DNA of 64,000 nucleotides, taken from NCBI GenBank assembly GCA_003952965.2, contig CM025853.1, forward strand, positions 18,229,752 through 18,293,751, given 5' to 3'. The position numbers and the translations under genes are program-made. Below, one piece after another: positions 1-10,833 of this stretch. The stretch is from Morella rubra. Taxonomy: Eukaryota; Streptophyta; Magnoliopsida; Fagales; Myricaceae. Every line of letters starts with the position of its first letter. The first letter of the stretch is position 1. Below the pieces are notes generated by a model that was not told the DNA's origin, searched no databases, and saw nothing but the letters and a program-made list of their open reading frames with translations.

Positions 1-2352
1 CTTCTACATCCTTGATTGAGAATATGTTCTAAATTGTTGGTTAATGATGATTCCTTATATGTTAATCTTAAAAATGCAAATATATTCATCTTTGACATAT
101 TTCTTGCATTTATCAAAATGGAACCTCTATGAGTGTTGTTGAAAATTCGCAAGTGCACGAAATCGTAACAAGTAATATAGTAATAAGAAAGGATGTCGAA
201 CCCACGAGGACTACTCACCTATTAACTATTGAAATTGTTCTAATTCTAAATTATTTGAAAATCAAGAAAAGTGGTGGATTTTGAATTTGCAGAAACAAAA
301 ATAAATAAACTTAAAAGAAAATTTCACCCAAGAAGAAAACACTAAGGCATCCGACTCACCTAACCAATCAAATCCAAAACCCTAACCATGCAATCAGTCA
401 ATTATCAACCTCTTTGACGGCGAAATATTCTAATTTATCTAAGACCCTCTCTCGAGTAGAATTAGAATTACCCAACATACAACAACCCGCGATATGTCTA
501 TGCGAATTTAGAAGCAATTGAGCACATTAAGATTAATAATATTTCTAATGAAAGCCGCACAAATCACGTTGGCACATTCCTGTCTTTCGTTCAATTCATG
601 GCATACATCATTTGAAGCTAAACTACGTGCATCATCTCTCGAGTTAACACGCACACAACAAATCATTCAACTATTGGCCAAATAATTGAAAGCATTAAAC
701 TCAATGATGTATACTTCAAAAAGAATGGTAAAATTTCGATCACATGGTAATAAGATTCAGAATTGTCATGGAGAGGCTACATCGTAGCCTTAGCAGTAGA
801 AATTAGTTCATAGCAAAATCAGAATAAATCAAAACAACTCTGGAATTCATAATGAAAATTATACAAAGAGAAGAGAAGATAAAAGGATTAAGAAGGAACT
901 ATATGTAGATCGAGAATCTCAATTGTTAACAAATTCCAATTCAGCCTTCGTCTTCTTCACCTTGTTCCAAGCTTCAGATTCCTCTCCAGTGGTGAAAAAC
1001 TCTCCTTTTTTTCGTGCCCTAGTCGTTCTCTCCCCTTTCTTCCTTCAAAACCTCTTTGTTTCCTTAAAACAGGGTTCTCCACAAGGCAGTTTTTTTTCGA
1101 CCTCCGACTTGATGCTCCGTTTTCACCTTTTTCTGTTCCTTTTTTGGAAAATCCCGAAACACAAAAGTTGTAGCCTTTTTTCTTAGCTTTTCGTAGACAC
1201 CAAGATAGACCTCATTAGAGTTATATATCAAAAGATATGCTCCAAATACCGAAGGGTGTTTCAGGAATTCCAGGAATTCCGAGAAAGGAAAGTTTCCTTT
1301 GTTAGTTCCAATGAATCCTTCAATTGATTTATTCCTCCTCTTGTTTCATGCGGCACACCAAAACCTAATAGATTTTTAGGTTTTCTTTAAAATAAAAACA
1401 CACGTTGGCCTCACATTGTGAGCTGGACCCCAACCTCTCATTGACTTGGTGAATCCCGAAATTCTTGGCAGCTTTGTTCCCCGACTTCCAGCTGGATTTT
1501 GAACTTCAAAATGGCGTAACTAGGTTTCGGGCTCTTCATAAAAGTTTTAGGCCTTCGTCTTAGCTTTCCATAGAATCAAACAAAACTGGAAACTGATGTC
1601 TGTAGCTCCTGTTACAATTGATTGATCAAACAGTATTCTGGTTTGCCTAGACCGGGCTAACTAGAATTTTGCTTTGTTGACCTAACCCGAATTTGGCCTC
1701 TTCACATCAGCCCAATTTCACCTAATCAAACACATGTAAACTGCAAAATACCAAGAATTTCTAATAATTCAGTAAGTGTAAAATACCTCAAATTCTAGAC
1801 AACTAAACAAAGAAACACATACAAAATGCTCTAAATCAACACAATTATGATGACCAAATGTGTGAAATAAATTCTCACATCAATGAGCTAACACTTTTAC
1901 AAAATCATGAATTTTTATGAGATTTTGTGAGCCTAAATTTTTTGGCTGAGAATGACCTTTAAATTGTCATTGGTAGCTAAGAGGTTGGTACAAACCCACT
2001 CGGTGGGCTACTATCGTAATAGCGATGGACTCTTGAGTCCCCATTAGTCATCCTCTATACTATTTCAATATGATTGTCATTTGAAAGCCTCAAATTGTTC
2101 TTTTGGATGAAAAAAATTATTTTTTGAAGTTATATCCATGCATTCACTTTTTAATTGACAAAAGGGGAGATTTCTTAATTTCGGTATGCTTGTATTCTCT
2201 TTGATCATATGATGGATTTTGTTAGAATGCATAGTTGGGAAAACTATTATGTTAATAGTTTTAATGACTATATATTCTCCTTTTGAATTGGATTATAAAT
2301 ATTGGCTATTAATGCTTTGTCTCAAGTTTCAAATGTTTGTCCAATTGCAAAA
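1..2352 (+). mobile_element. 3' internal region of a SIRE-like copia element (interrupted)
   Basis: This non-coding-looking, AT-rich stretch precedes the LTR at 2353-3599 and is split by the solo LTR at 134-1882. Removing that insertion makes 1-128 continuous with 1888-2352. I read no open domain in it. The assignment rests on position (directly upstream of a SIRE-like LTR) and on resemblance of its end (about 2330-2352) to the degraded polypurine end seen at 45057-45068 before a related LTR. It could equally be unrelated sequence into which a solo LTR fell. The left end lies outside the window. Confidence 0.35.
134..1882. repeat. Solo LTR, 1749 bp, family A copy 1
   Basis: The element starts TGTTGTTGAAAATTC and ends TTCTCACATCA, so it has the TG...CA ends of an LTR. 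It is flanked by a perfect 5-bp direct repeat ATGAG (129-133 and 1883-1887), the size expected for integrase-made duplications. A near-identical second copy lies at 28313-30049 with its own, different duplication, so both borders are fixed by comparison. No primer-binding site, polypurine tract or coding region accompanies it, hence a solo LTR left by LTR-LTR recombination. It has no convincing ORF; the 87-residue frame at 923-1186 is low-complexity. The lineage of the parent element is not assigned. Confidence 0.88.
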
Positions 2353-2772
2353 GATTGGTTTTTGTGCATAATCGAGATTTTGATGATTTAAATAAATGGA
2401 TCAAGTTTATAAAACGGACATCTTCAAAGACAAAGACGTTTTGATGAAAGAGCCAAAGACTTGAAGAAAGAAGATCAAGAACATGCAAGAAGCTCAAAAG
2501 TGAAGTTTCAAGACCTTAGGGTATAAACCTTGTAACTCTTGTTTCACTTTTGACAAGGATTATGAATCACACTTGCATATCTTTCAAAAAGTGCATAAAC
2601 CGTTTTACCTTTTGTTTAAAAGATTAAAATATTTTTTAAAGGTTTCAAAACACCACAATCAAACTCTCAAACTTTCTTATACTTATAGGAAGTAAGTCTT
2701 TAAAATTAGGTGTTTCAAAATGGTCAAAAACGTGGTTTTAATTGAACCGGATCATGTGCTTAAGTTGAGGAG

Positions 2773-2889
2773 GTCAACCGGCTGGTGAAGCGGTCAACCG
2801 GTCTTCGACCTTGGTATAGCGGTCGACCGGTTGATTTTGAAATAGATCCATTGAGCTTTTGACAATATGACCGTTGAGTAACGGTCGAC
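2773..2889 (+). promoter_or_regulatory. GTCRAC motif cluster in the U3 of a SIRE-like LTR
   Basis: GTCAAC/GTCGAC cores sit at 2773, 2793, 2822 and 2884, most inside a longer GGTCRACCGG palindrome. The cluster lies just upstream of the TATA box at 2948. A regulatory role is inferred only from this position and from similar clusters in three other LTRs of the window. Confidence 0.35.
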
Positions 2890-2947
2890 CGGCTAGTTTT
2901 AACAGACGACTCCAACGGCTATAAACAACTAGTTTTCATATGTGGCT

Positions 2948-2955
2948 TATAAATA
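2948..2955 (+). promoter_or_regulatory. TATA box of SIRE-like LTR
   Basis: TATAAATA lies about 600 bp into the LTR, directly downstream of the motif cluster. The related LTR at 53547 has TATATAAA at the equivalent place. This is the likely U3/R promoter. Confidence 0.5.
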
Positions 2956-3599
2956 CACCTTCATAACGTCCAAAATAAATACACAACGACCACATATCAT
3001 TTAGATCACTTGAGAAATATTCCAAACCTTCATATTCTATATTTCTCATATCATTCACAAAAATACACTTTCATATCCTTGTCTTTGTGTGAATCAAGAG
3101 ATAGAGCTTTCCAATTTCATATCTACTCTTTGAGAGAGTTTATTCTTCAATTTTTATATCCAAAAGAGGTGATTCCTTTAGTGAGGTTGTTCACTAAAGA
3201 AGAAGCTTAGAGAGGGTATATCTCATGCTTATTAGGTTGTGAGTGGTGAGCCCAAAAAACCACTTGGGTGGGTTTGAGTGTTAAGCCTGGGAAAACACTT
3301 GTACGGTTCTCTAGCACCCGGAAGCGAGTGTGTGCACTATTTGAAGATAGTCGAAAAACCTCAAGGCTCGGTGAAGGAGCTTGAGGGGTGGATGTAGGCG
3401 GGTTTGCCGAACCTCCTAAAAATCATGTGTTTGCTTTTCTATCCCTACTCTTTACATTTAGCACTTATTTACTTATTTCTTTAATATACTTGTACTAAAT
3501 TATCCTTTACTTTGCAAACACGATTTTGGGGGTTAAAAGCGAAAAAGTTTGGAAACTCAATTCACCCCCCTTTTGGGTTGCCTTAACCTTGGACTCATA

Positions 3600-4540
3600 G
3601 AAGTATCTATAGACGAAGGTACCTTTGGTCATGGCATGAAAGTGGCTAGGCTTGGTGCCCAAGGGTCTATCCAAAGTCGAGTAGTCTCCCTTCCCCTCAC
3701 CTATACACACAATCCACGCTGTAGATCAGGTCCAGTTTTCATGATGCCTTTCCAAAGCCAAGAATAATTTGGACTAACTGTAGATTTCCAATAGAATTTG
3801 GATTTCATATATTTAGCTTGGAGTGCTTGTACCCATAGCTTGTCCGGTTGAGAGTGGAGTTGCCACCCCAATTTAATGACCAACGCAGTTGTCGTAGACC
3901 AAGCCCCTTGCCTCTATAGGAATATAAATATCACGCCAAGCTTTTGGCATCCAATTATGCCTTATCTTCCTTAAGGCCTCACCAAAACGTCATAAGCATC
4001 GAGTATTTGGAAGGAGAAAGTAAGACATTGTGTAGATTGGTAAAGCTGCTATTACAGATCTAATCGAAACCGTACTCCCCACTTGAGAAAGAGTCTTGGC
4101 CTTCCACCCACTAGTCTGCTTTCCAATTTTCTCCACAATCTCACCAAATACTTGTCTTTTATTCTGTCCCACGAAGAGAGGGAGTCCGAGATGTTTACCC
4201 AGATAAGGCGAATGAGGCAGATCCAAAATTGCATAGATCTCTTGTTTGGTCTCTGGCTGAGTGTCCCTGTCAAAAGTGATAGCAGATTTCAGTTTGTAAG
4301 GACTTTGGCCTGACCACGATTCATACTTGGATATATATTCTTGAATGGCCCTTGCTTTATTAGCATTTGCCCTACTAAAAACGCTAATGAATGACCCTTG
4401 CTTCATTAGTGTTTGCCCTGTTAAGATAAAAATCCACTCCATTCGGTCATATGCTTGTCCACATCTACTCAAATTAAAAAATAGCCTGTGTGAGAGGAAG
4501 GTGTTGCTCTTCACAAAGTAACTCTCCAAAACAAACATCC
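3600..4540 (-). pseudogene. LINE (L1-type) reverse transcriptase, C-terminal fragment
   Basis: On the minus strand the frame 4538-3990 gives a 182-residue segment typical of the plant L1 RT thumb and post-RT region: a run ending LGLPLFVGQNKRQVFGEIV, then 'KIGKQTSGWKAKTLSQVG' and 'IRSVIAALPIYTMSYFLLP'. Frame changes then lead to 'WQLHSQPDKLWVQALQAKY' (about 3850) and to a W-x-DPW motif near 3650. The order matches the C-terminal third of plant LINE ORF2. The N-terminal endonuclease and the catalytic RT core (FADD box) are absent. The fragment stops abruptly at the SIRE-like LTR border (about 3600), as if the LTR interrupted or truncated it. Several frameshifts make it a relic. Confidence 0.82.
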
Positions 4541-4919
4541 AAGGATGGGGATGGATTATGATTCATAAGGTTGGAACGAGACTCCCTCAAAATTGAGTAG
4601 TGCAAAGGCTATCCCAAGTATAGAAGAATTTTGTCATGTAATAATTAGCCTAAAAGTCAGATCATCTCCTTAGAAAAATAGACTAATTTCAAACTCGTGT
4701 AAAAGCAAGAGGAAATATTCATAAAAAAGAGAAAAAAAATGGTGATATGTGCAATGAGTGTGGATATGAAAAAGAAAAGAAAAGATATTGAACACATTTC
4801 ACATTCGTATTTTTGAATTTTGGGGAGTTCAAAACGAAGTTAAAGCACTACAAAGCAAACAAAATCAAAGGGTTGAAAAATTGGTTAAGGAGGAGATCAT
4901 AAAACATAAATATTCTTGC
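4541..4919. other. Spacer without recognisable gene
   Basis: AT-rich sequence between the LINE fragment and the exon-like ORF. I see no domain, terminal repeat or RNA gene. Part of it may be the 3' untranslated region of the 4920-5207 frame. Confidence 0.5.
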
Positions 4920-5207
4920 TCAGATTTTGATTTCAGCAAACTGAATTAGCTTGTGTGCCAAGTGATCTGTGAGCATGCGCAGTGCTTTGATCCTGATAAC
5001 CTCCAGTACAAGTTGAGGTCTCATTCTTGTATATTCACCCAGCTTGGAAAGGATACTCATGGCATCATCTCTCAAGTGAAAACCAATATTGAATGCAATC
5101 TTCTCGATGTCATTATCCAAGAATGAGAAAGAAGTTTCTATCAATATTGTGTCGTCCCAGGGAATCCCCCTCTTTCTAGTTATACAAAGGAGCTGCGTAA
5201 TGAGCAT
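4920..5207 (-). CDS. Exon-like open frame, 95 residues, unknown
   Basis: This open frame ends at a TGA and does not resemble any transposon domain I know. Its composition is that of a normal soluble protein (mixed helix-like sequence ending 'LAHKLIQFAEIKI') and it is free of low complexity. A possible splice acceptor (CGCAG) lies just inside the upstream end, so this could be the last coding exon of a cellular gene or a captured exon. No second exon is evident nearby, as the neighbours are a LINE fragment and a MULE end. I do not recognise the protein and assign no function. It may also be a chance ORF. Confidence 0.3.
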   Translation of the reverse strand: MLITQLLCITRKRGIPWDDTILIETSFSFLDNDIEKIAFNIGFHLRDDAMSILSKLGEYTRMRPQLVLEVIRIKALRMLTDHLAHKLIQFAEIKI

Positions 5208-5528
5208 TTTATTTTTATTTACAAAAAGATCAAGGCAATGTCAAAGTTGAAATACCATAGGCACTTCCTCTTAGTCATTTGATTGAGTTAGAATATTGCA
5301 TAATTAGTACATTTAAAACCACTATAATTGCAATTCTTTCATCTCATGATTATTGGTTTTGGATGAAAAATGGATTAAGGGATATTAATCCAAGTTGTGA
5401 TTTAAATTAATGAAATAACATGATTTATTCTTGGAAAAATTACACTTATCACCCTCAAACTATCACACTTTTTTCACTTTGCACCCCAAAGTACCACTTT
5501 TGTCAGATTTCACCCCCAAACTATCATG

Positions 5529-6388
5529 TGTTAGAGTGCAAGATCGCAGTGAAAATAAGCGATGAATCAAAGCAGTCCAAGCATTCTGCTTGCTTCAGAT
5601 CCACGCACACAGTTTTTGAGAAAGAGAGTTTTTCTAGAGACAGAGAGTCTTACGAAAAAGTGAATTCTCTTTTTTCAAAATGAACTTTTGAGCTATTTAT
5701 AATGGCTTGCTCAGAACTCAACTGTGCTTATACGTGGGATTTTTAGGGACCACAAATCTCGATCGTGGGATCATCTTGAAAAACTCTTTTTCATTAAACC
5801 CCCTTATATCCGTAATCCGAATTTATGGGTTTCTACAAATTGTGATCATGTCCATTAACATATCATAATTGACCCCGGAGATAATGAGATTATCTTTGTG
5901 AAATCACTTTTGCTAACAATTATATACTTGTTTATCCTTCCACTATACTATATTTCACATGAGCTAATAGGATCGGAATAATATCACCGATAAAATCCCT
6001 AACTCATATAATTCTTAATTCCAGAAGGTATTCATATTTGATCCAGTTCAGTGCTTGTACTCTTACATTGCACCCACTAGTCTACTTAAGGTCACCACTT
6101 CAATGAATGAGTCCATTATTCTATCTTATAGAGGCACAACGAGTGTAGACCTATTTGTATATTTTCATGTATCTTAGTCTAGAACAAAGTGAGTCAACAA
6201 GGATCCGAAAAGTCATACTCCTTGCCTCCGATTCATTAATCCTGGCCTGACTTTTCTACAATGTTGCTCAATAATATGACATCTTATGTCATTGCACGTA
6301 CCCAAGATAATATATAAGTGATTAATTAATAACAATAATTATCTCATAATTATTCAAAATGATTGGTTTTTAGGGCATACATCTAACA
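5529..6388 (-). repeat. Copia solo LTR, 860 bp, internally deleted
   Basis: It starts TGTTAGAGTGCAAG and ends CATACATCTAACA, giving a 7-bp inverted terminus TGTTAGA/TCTAACA. It matches the 1250-bp LTR at 23536-24785 block by block but lacks the part corresponding to about 24024-24410. Flanks are TCATG (5524-5528) and CCATG (6389-6393), a duplication with one mismatch. The orientation matches the minus-strand copia. It sits inside the MULE terminal block, so it is younger than that MULE. Confidence 0.87.
5694..5701 (-). promoter_or_regulatory. TATA box of copia LTR
   Basis: TATAAATA on the minus strand, conserved at the equivalent place (23703-23710) in the full LTR, so it is probably the element's promoter. 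Confidence 0.5.
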
Positions 6389-6891
6389 CCATGACCCTAC
6401 AGTTTGTACTCTTCGTCCATAATTTCTGTCAATTTAGACGGAAAACTAATCATGTGCATCTCACGTGACTTTTTCCCACTTGTTTTTCCTTTTTTGTCCT
6501 TCACTTTGTTTACCGCCAACAGTCCCAAATTTGTGTAAGTGTAAAACTGATAACGCCCCTTGCCCCTTCTTCTTTTACAAGTATTTCAATCATCATCTCG
6601 CCTCCTCCATTAAACAGTTCGAGGTCTTCCATTTCGACGAAAGCAAGTCCTGCAATTTCTAGGAAAGGTGTCGATTCCATTTCCAAGGCATTGTTGCTCG
6701 AAATGTCTTCATCAAGGTACTTGTCTGAAAACCCCCAACGTATCTGTCTCCTTACCTTCCACACTGCATTTGCCTTCAAATCTAGTTAACTTAGTTCTCT
6801 ATAATGTGTATGACTATAGAGTTAAGTTAAGATTAATTATTTTTGTTAAGTTAACAACTGAGTATAATGGTGGAATCATTCCAGTCAAGAA

Positions 6892-7453
6892 ATGTCTCCA
6901 CCACTGAGTGGTGCAAGTTCTGCCATTGTTATAAGTGGGCCAACACATCCAATTTCAATGTGCTACTGTGCTATCGATGCAGCTCTTAAAACATCATACA
7001 CAGAAAAGAGCTTCGGTCGTAGGTTTTACAGCTGTAAAAATCATAAGGTTATTATTATTTTTTTTTTACAGTAAGAATAATTGTGAAATCCAAGTTTTTG
7101 CATACTTGCAGTATGGGCGTTCATGTGGGTTCTTCAGATGGTATGATCCCGCCATGTGTGACCACAGTAAAAGGGTGATGAGGCAACTGCATGAGCAACA
7201 GGAGAAGCTGAATAGCGAGTTGATTAAGGTTGAATCCTAGCTTTCAAAAGAGATGAAAAATCATGAGGCTGCGATGAAGGAAATTTGTGCATGTCATTGC
7301 ATGGAAATTCAGATTCATCAGCATAGATATGAGAAGTTGCATAAGACGTATAGACTCCTATTGGGACTGTCATGGGGCCTATTTGTACTTGTTTTGTTCA
7401 CTGTGTATTTTAATGGAGCAAGTGTAGTGGTAGGGAGCCACTGCCTTCCTTGA
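6892..7453 (+). pseudogene. zf-GRF zinc-finger protein with C-terminal membrane segment
   Basis: The start at 6892 opens a short exon with 'CYCAIDAALKTSYTEKSFG' and 'GRRFYSC'. A GT...AG intron at 7048-7111 joins in frame to 'YGRSCGFFRWYDPAMCDH'. Together these show the GRF zinc-finger pattern (C-x-C ... GRRFY-x-C ... CGFFRW-x-D). A charged, coiled-coil-like stretch follows (about 7150-7330), then a hydrophobic helix 'LLLGLSWGLFVLVLFTVYF', as in many plant zf-GRF proteins. A TAG at 7238-7240 interrupts the frame, which then continues in phase to 7453; this is a nonsense mutation or a mis-set splice. GRF fingers are thought to bind nucleic acid. The gene reads inward from the MULE end and converges on the transposase, suggesting it belongs to that element. 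Confidence 0.7.
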
Positions 7454-8039
7454 TTAATGTGTATTAGTAAGAAAATGACCTCTATGTGTTGTGATTGATG
7501 AGTTATAACTCAATTGTAAAAAACTTGAGTTTATCGTCTGTGTGTTGTGGTTTATTTTCTAAGATATAATTTTATGTTTCAACTTTGATCAATTTATGTT
7601 TCAACTAAATTTACAAAACTGAAAACCATTTCATAAGTGAATTTTCACATAACTTTCACAAAATATCAGCCCTCCAAAATCATTCCATAACTTACATATA
7701 TTTGTTCACAACTGCCAATATCATTTCATATCAGCACTTACATATAATGTTCACAAAATAGCAGCTTGACAACTAACTTTAGATCATCAGATTCATAAAT
7801 AGTAGCACCACAAATGGGTTCCATAACTGCATTTGTATATTAGCTTCACAAAAAATTATACCCAATGCACAGAATATCCTGTTTCAGCTTCACAAAATAT
7901 CAGCCTAATCATACTCAATTTAATGAAGCCATAGTAAGGCTATACTCAGTGCATAAAATACACTACTCCAGCTTCATAAAATATCAACCAAACAGACTGC
8001 AACTTAAGTTTGTACTATACTCAGTTTAATTACATTACA
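7454..8039. other. Intergenic spacer between convergent zf-GRF and transposase genes
   Basis: AT-rich sequence with a degenerate repeated phrase around 'agcttcacaaaatatcag' (for example 7660, 7740, 7890 and 7970). It probably contains the 3' untranslated regions of both convergent genes. No coding domain is seen. Confidence 0.5.
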
Positions 8040-9041
8040 GACCAAACCGTCATCACAACCAGTTTGTATTTATTGTCGTCATGCTGGCATCTTCCCCTTC
8101 TTCTTATCTTTCTCCTGAACACGCTTGATGGCTGCTCAATTGTTGGAACCACCACCCTAGAGGATGTTGCAGGAACTTTTTTCTTTTTTTGGTTCACACT
8201 GGATGACATACGAGTTTCCAGCCCCAGGCCTACCCCATTAATAGCACACCCTACTCCCCAATTTGGGACTTGGTGCATCACCAGTTAGGTCAATAATGAC
8301 TTTAGCAGCCCTTGCATTGCTTGTCCCCAATTGTTTTTTTAGCCGTCTAGATTGTCGCCTTGCTAGTACCCTTGTTGCAATGCCAGTTGTCGAAACATTC
8401 CTATGTGATTATATATAGAGTAAGTTAGTAAAGTTAAAAAAAATCATGTATACTTCTCACAACAGCATTTATGCTAAATATGAATTGTGTATTTTCTTAC
8501 ACATTAATTACCTTCTTAGGATCCTGTCTGGAAGCATTACCACTTATCACAATAGCATGCTTCGTCCTTATAGGTTGGCTGACAGGTGGCTGGCTAGTTG
8601 GTTAAGAGACTGGTGGTTGGTTGATATGTCGATGTTGGCTGCCTGGTTGGCTAACATGTGGCTTGCTGGTTGGTTGAGAGATTGATTGTTGGCTGTGTGG
8701 TTGAGATGCAGGGGAGAACATCCTCCACCTATCAAATCAGACTGAGATAAGTATATGATTTAAAAACATTAGACATACAGCTAAGCTGCAACTTAAATGT
8801 TCTTGCCAAGGTTCTTTCAGACCGTCAAATGGTGCGGATGCAGCACTCATGAAGCCTTCGAATTGCCTTTCGCACTCTTTTTAACGAAGGCAAGTAATAT
8901 TGTTGTGACCTTCTTGATTTCATTTCTTACACTTTATCAGTGTCCCCTCCTTCCTCATTCTATTGGGATTCTTTGGTTCGTCCACTAATCTTATCCTTTT
9001 TTTCTTCGGTCTTCCTGGTTGTGTCCTAGACCCTGGTTGCT
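8040..9041 (-). pseudogene. MuDR-type transposase, C-terminal tail with zinc knuckle
   Basis: Downstream of the SWIM domain the minus strand reads a basic segment 'GRPKKKRIRLVDEPKNPNR' (about 9020-8960), then a CCHC knuckle (C-x2-x-x4-H-x4-C with 'NQEGHNNITC', about 8920-8890) in which the second cysteine codon is replaced by a stop. After an intron-like gap there is a Ser/Gln/Pro repeat tail (8705-8570: 'SQPTSKPHVSQPGSQ') and a final basic, serine-rich piece to about 8040. This order (SWIM, basic patch, zinc knuckle, low-complexity tail) is the usual C-terminus of plant MULE transposases. Exon borders are not resolved. Confidence 0.65.
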
Positions 9042-9700
9042 CTATCTTCTTATAATTTGTTTGCACCCATTGGTCCCATTATGTATAGGGTAAATGACAG
9101 TCCAATATGCAAGCATGTACATGTCTTTACTGTAGTATAGGTGCACTAATTCTTCCTGCTTTCTTCCATCGTACAAAATAGCCGAGAAAACATGTGTGCA
9201 AGGAATACCCGTCATGTCCCACTTGTGGCACCCACATGTTCTATTACGCAAGTCAACAACATATGCATCATGCTTGTGCTCAACATCAAAAAGAAAATTA
9301 CCAGCATATGTTGGAAGACAATGGCATGATTCTTCACCTGCTGCATCTAGTTTGGCAAAAATTTTATGACCAATAATTCGATCGTATGCCATCATTCCGT
9401 CTCTTATCAATTGATATATCTCTTCATAAGTTTCTTCCGTATCATCTTGACCATCGTAATGATTGGTTTGTCCATTGCCTTCATTATGTATGAGTTGAAA
9501 CATTCTGATATATTGTTCACAATCAAATCAGACTGTGGCTCTGGTTGAAACCACACCCGAGACCACGTGCTTGGATCCACTTTCGAAATGTACAACCATG
9601 CTTCTGTACTCAATTTTTTCAGTTCCTCTATCTCATACATGAACTGGCTTTCCGTGTATGCGGATGTAGCAGCCCATAGCTTGCTTTTCAGTACACACAC
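9042..9700 (-). pseudogene. MuDR-type transposase, C-terminal half with SWIM zinc finger
   Basis: Two overlapping frames (9700-9407 and 9503-9042) carry successive parts. The first has 'WSRVWFQPEPQSDLIVNN' and 'ECFNSYIMKAMDKPI', typical of the region after the DDE core ('...NN.SE.FN..I...R..PI'). The second has the SWIM finger 'CGCHKWDMTGIPCTHVFSAI' with the C-x-C...C-x-H ligands intact, then 'YYSKDMYMLAYWTVIYPI'. The frame change between them is a frameshift of decay. The SWIM finger is thought to aid DNA binding by MULE transposases. Confidence 0.87.
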
Positions 9701-9871
9701 TGCAGTGACCCTTGTCTCTAAAGTTCGTGTATAAACGCCTTACATAGATTCTATGATCTGCGCGAGGTAACGCTTCTTCGAAACTAGGAATCAATCCCAA
9801 CACAAATAATATGTTTAGTCAAAATCGTGAATTTATTTAAGAAAGGAAAATGTGACGATTAAAGAAACACC

Positions 9872-10820
9872 TTACCTTTTGGTGATCTGAGATAAAGGTC
9901 CAACAATGTACATATTCTTGGCCAAGATCTGACACAAAGGTTTCCAAAAACCATGACCAGCTATCCTTGGTCTCTGCTTTAACCACTGCCATTGCATGGG
10001 GTACATATTGTTTGGATCTTTTGCAACTGCACTTAGAAGCTGCCCCTTATATGGTCTCTTTAGGAAGTATCCATCTAAACCAATTAAAGGTCTGCACGCC
10101 ACTTTAAATCCGTCACGCATGGTAGCCAAAGAGAAGTACATACACTGGAAGGTGGGAGTCAACACTGGTGCTATCCTCTTTGCTTTCAGAATAACACAAC
10201 TTCCTTGATTCGTTTGATGGATTGTGGCAGCATAGTCCCATAATTGCTGGTACTATTCTCTATGCTTCCAATATATCTTTGTCATTGTAGCTCTTCTAGC
10301 CCGATAGATTTGGCTATTGGTGACATCAACTTTCCAAGTTCTTTTGACCTCGGAAGAAATGAAAGAGACTGACCAATTTGGCTGAACCTTAAACCAGTCG
10401 AGGTATCACTCTGCAAGCCATCTTGAGTTGATGATAGAACTCTTATACTTTCTGCTGCAAGCATGTCTCAATCCTAGGGACATAATCTGAAATGTCTTTT
10501 CACCCTTGACCCAAGTAGCATTATAAGGGCATCTTGGATGCGCTCTGCACAAAACAATACATTTGTCATTGCAATTCTTCAAAAACTTCAAGTCCTTCCC
10601 TTTAAAGGAGATTTTCTTCCCAGACAACTTCTCTAAATGACCTCACCAAGTCAAACTTCATGCCAAGTTTAAGTACAGGGGCAACAATGTTAGTTTTTTG
10701 AAATTCTGGACTAGCATATAGAGGTGGACCCCTGTTTTCAACCTCACCATCATCACTGACTACTAGCGAAACCAGCACGTCGCTAAGTGCCATGTCAGAT
10801 ATGTCATCTGATATACACAT
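9872..10820 (-). pseudogene. MuDR-type transposase, DNA-binding and DDE core region
   Basis: Read on the minus strand, the region starts with the conserved 'KLGMKFDLVRSFREVV' box (10700-10640) and a segment with 'CRAHPRCPYNATW' (MuDR N-terminal DNA-binding domain). 'WFKVQPNWSVSF' and 'NSQIYRARR' follow in a shifted frame. The DDE core has 'GLDGYFLKRPYKGQLLSAV' with the first catalytic aspartate in GLDG (about 10085), 'DPNNMYP', and, in another frame near 9900, a segment ending 'SDHQKG' that corresponds to the usual second-aspartate box. At least three frameshifts are present, so the gene is dead as it stands. Confidence 0.85.
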
Positions 10821-10833
10821 TACACCACAGTAA

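Larger units (their letters stand above)
2353..3599 (+). repeat. SIRE/Maximus-like copia LTR
   Basis: It aligns along its length with the LTR at 53547-54827: shared blocks include the 'caaactctcaaac' region, the 'gatcatgtgcttaagttga' block, and the 3' terminus 'aattcacccccc..tgggttgcctta' that is typical of SIRE-type LTR ends. The left border is imprecise because the first bases have decayed (GATTGG against TATTGG). No primer-binding site follows, because the next sequence is LINE, so it is either the 3' LTR of the sequence to its left or a solo LTR. It contains a GTCRAC motif cluster and a TATA box. Confidence 0.75.
5433..6480. repeat. MULE left terminal region (interrupted by solo LTR)
   Basis: 5433-5528 plus 6394-6480 read as one block once the solo LTR is removed. 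It begins GGAAAAATTACACTTATCACC and continues with repeated 'caccc(c/t)caaactatca' phrases, then 'gacggaaaactaatc' and 'ctcacgtgac'. This style (G-start, 'aaattacac', 'cccccaaact', CACGTG-containing inner part) is characteristic of plant Mutator-like terminal inverted repeats. The matching right terminus was not found; a weak resemblance near 12160-12195 is not convincing. The transposase and zf-GRF gene lie to its right. Confidence 0.5.

Noticed and set aside
6510..6779. 89-residue minus ORF upstream of the zf-GRF gene
   Set aside because: Lies in the 5' flank of a better supported plus-strand gene; no domain.
8446..8685. Tryptophan-rich plus ORF with WLASWL-like repeats
   Set aside because: It is the complement of the Ser/Gln/Pro tail of the minus-strand MULE transposase.
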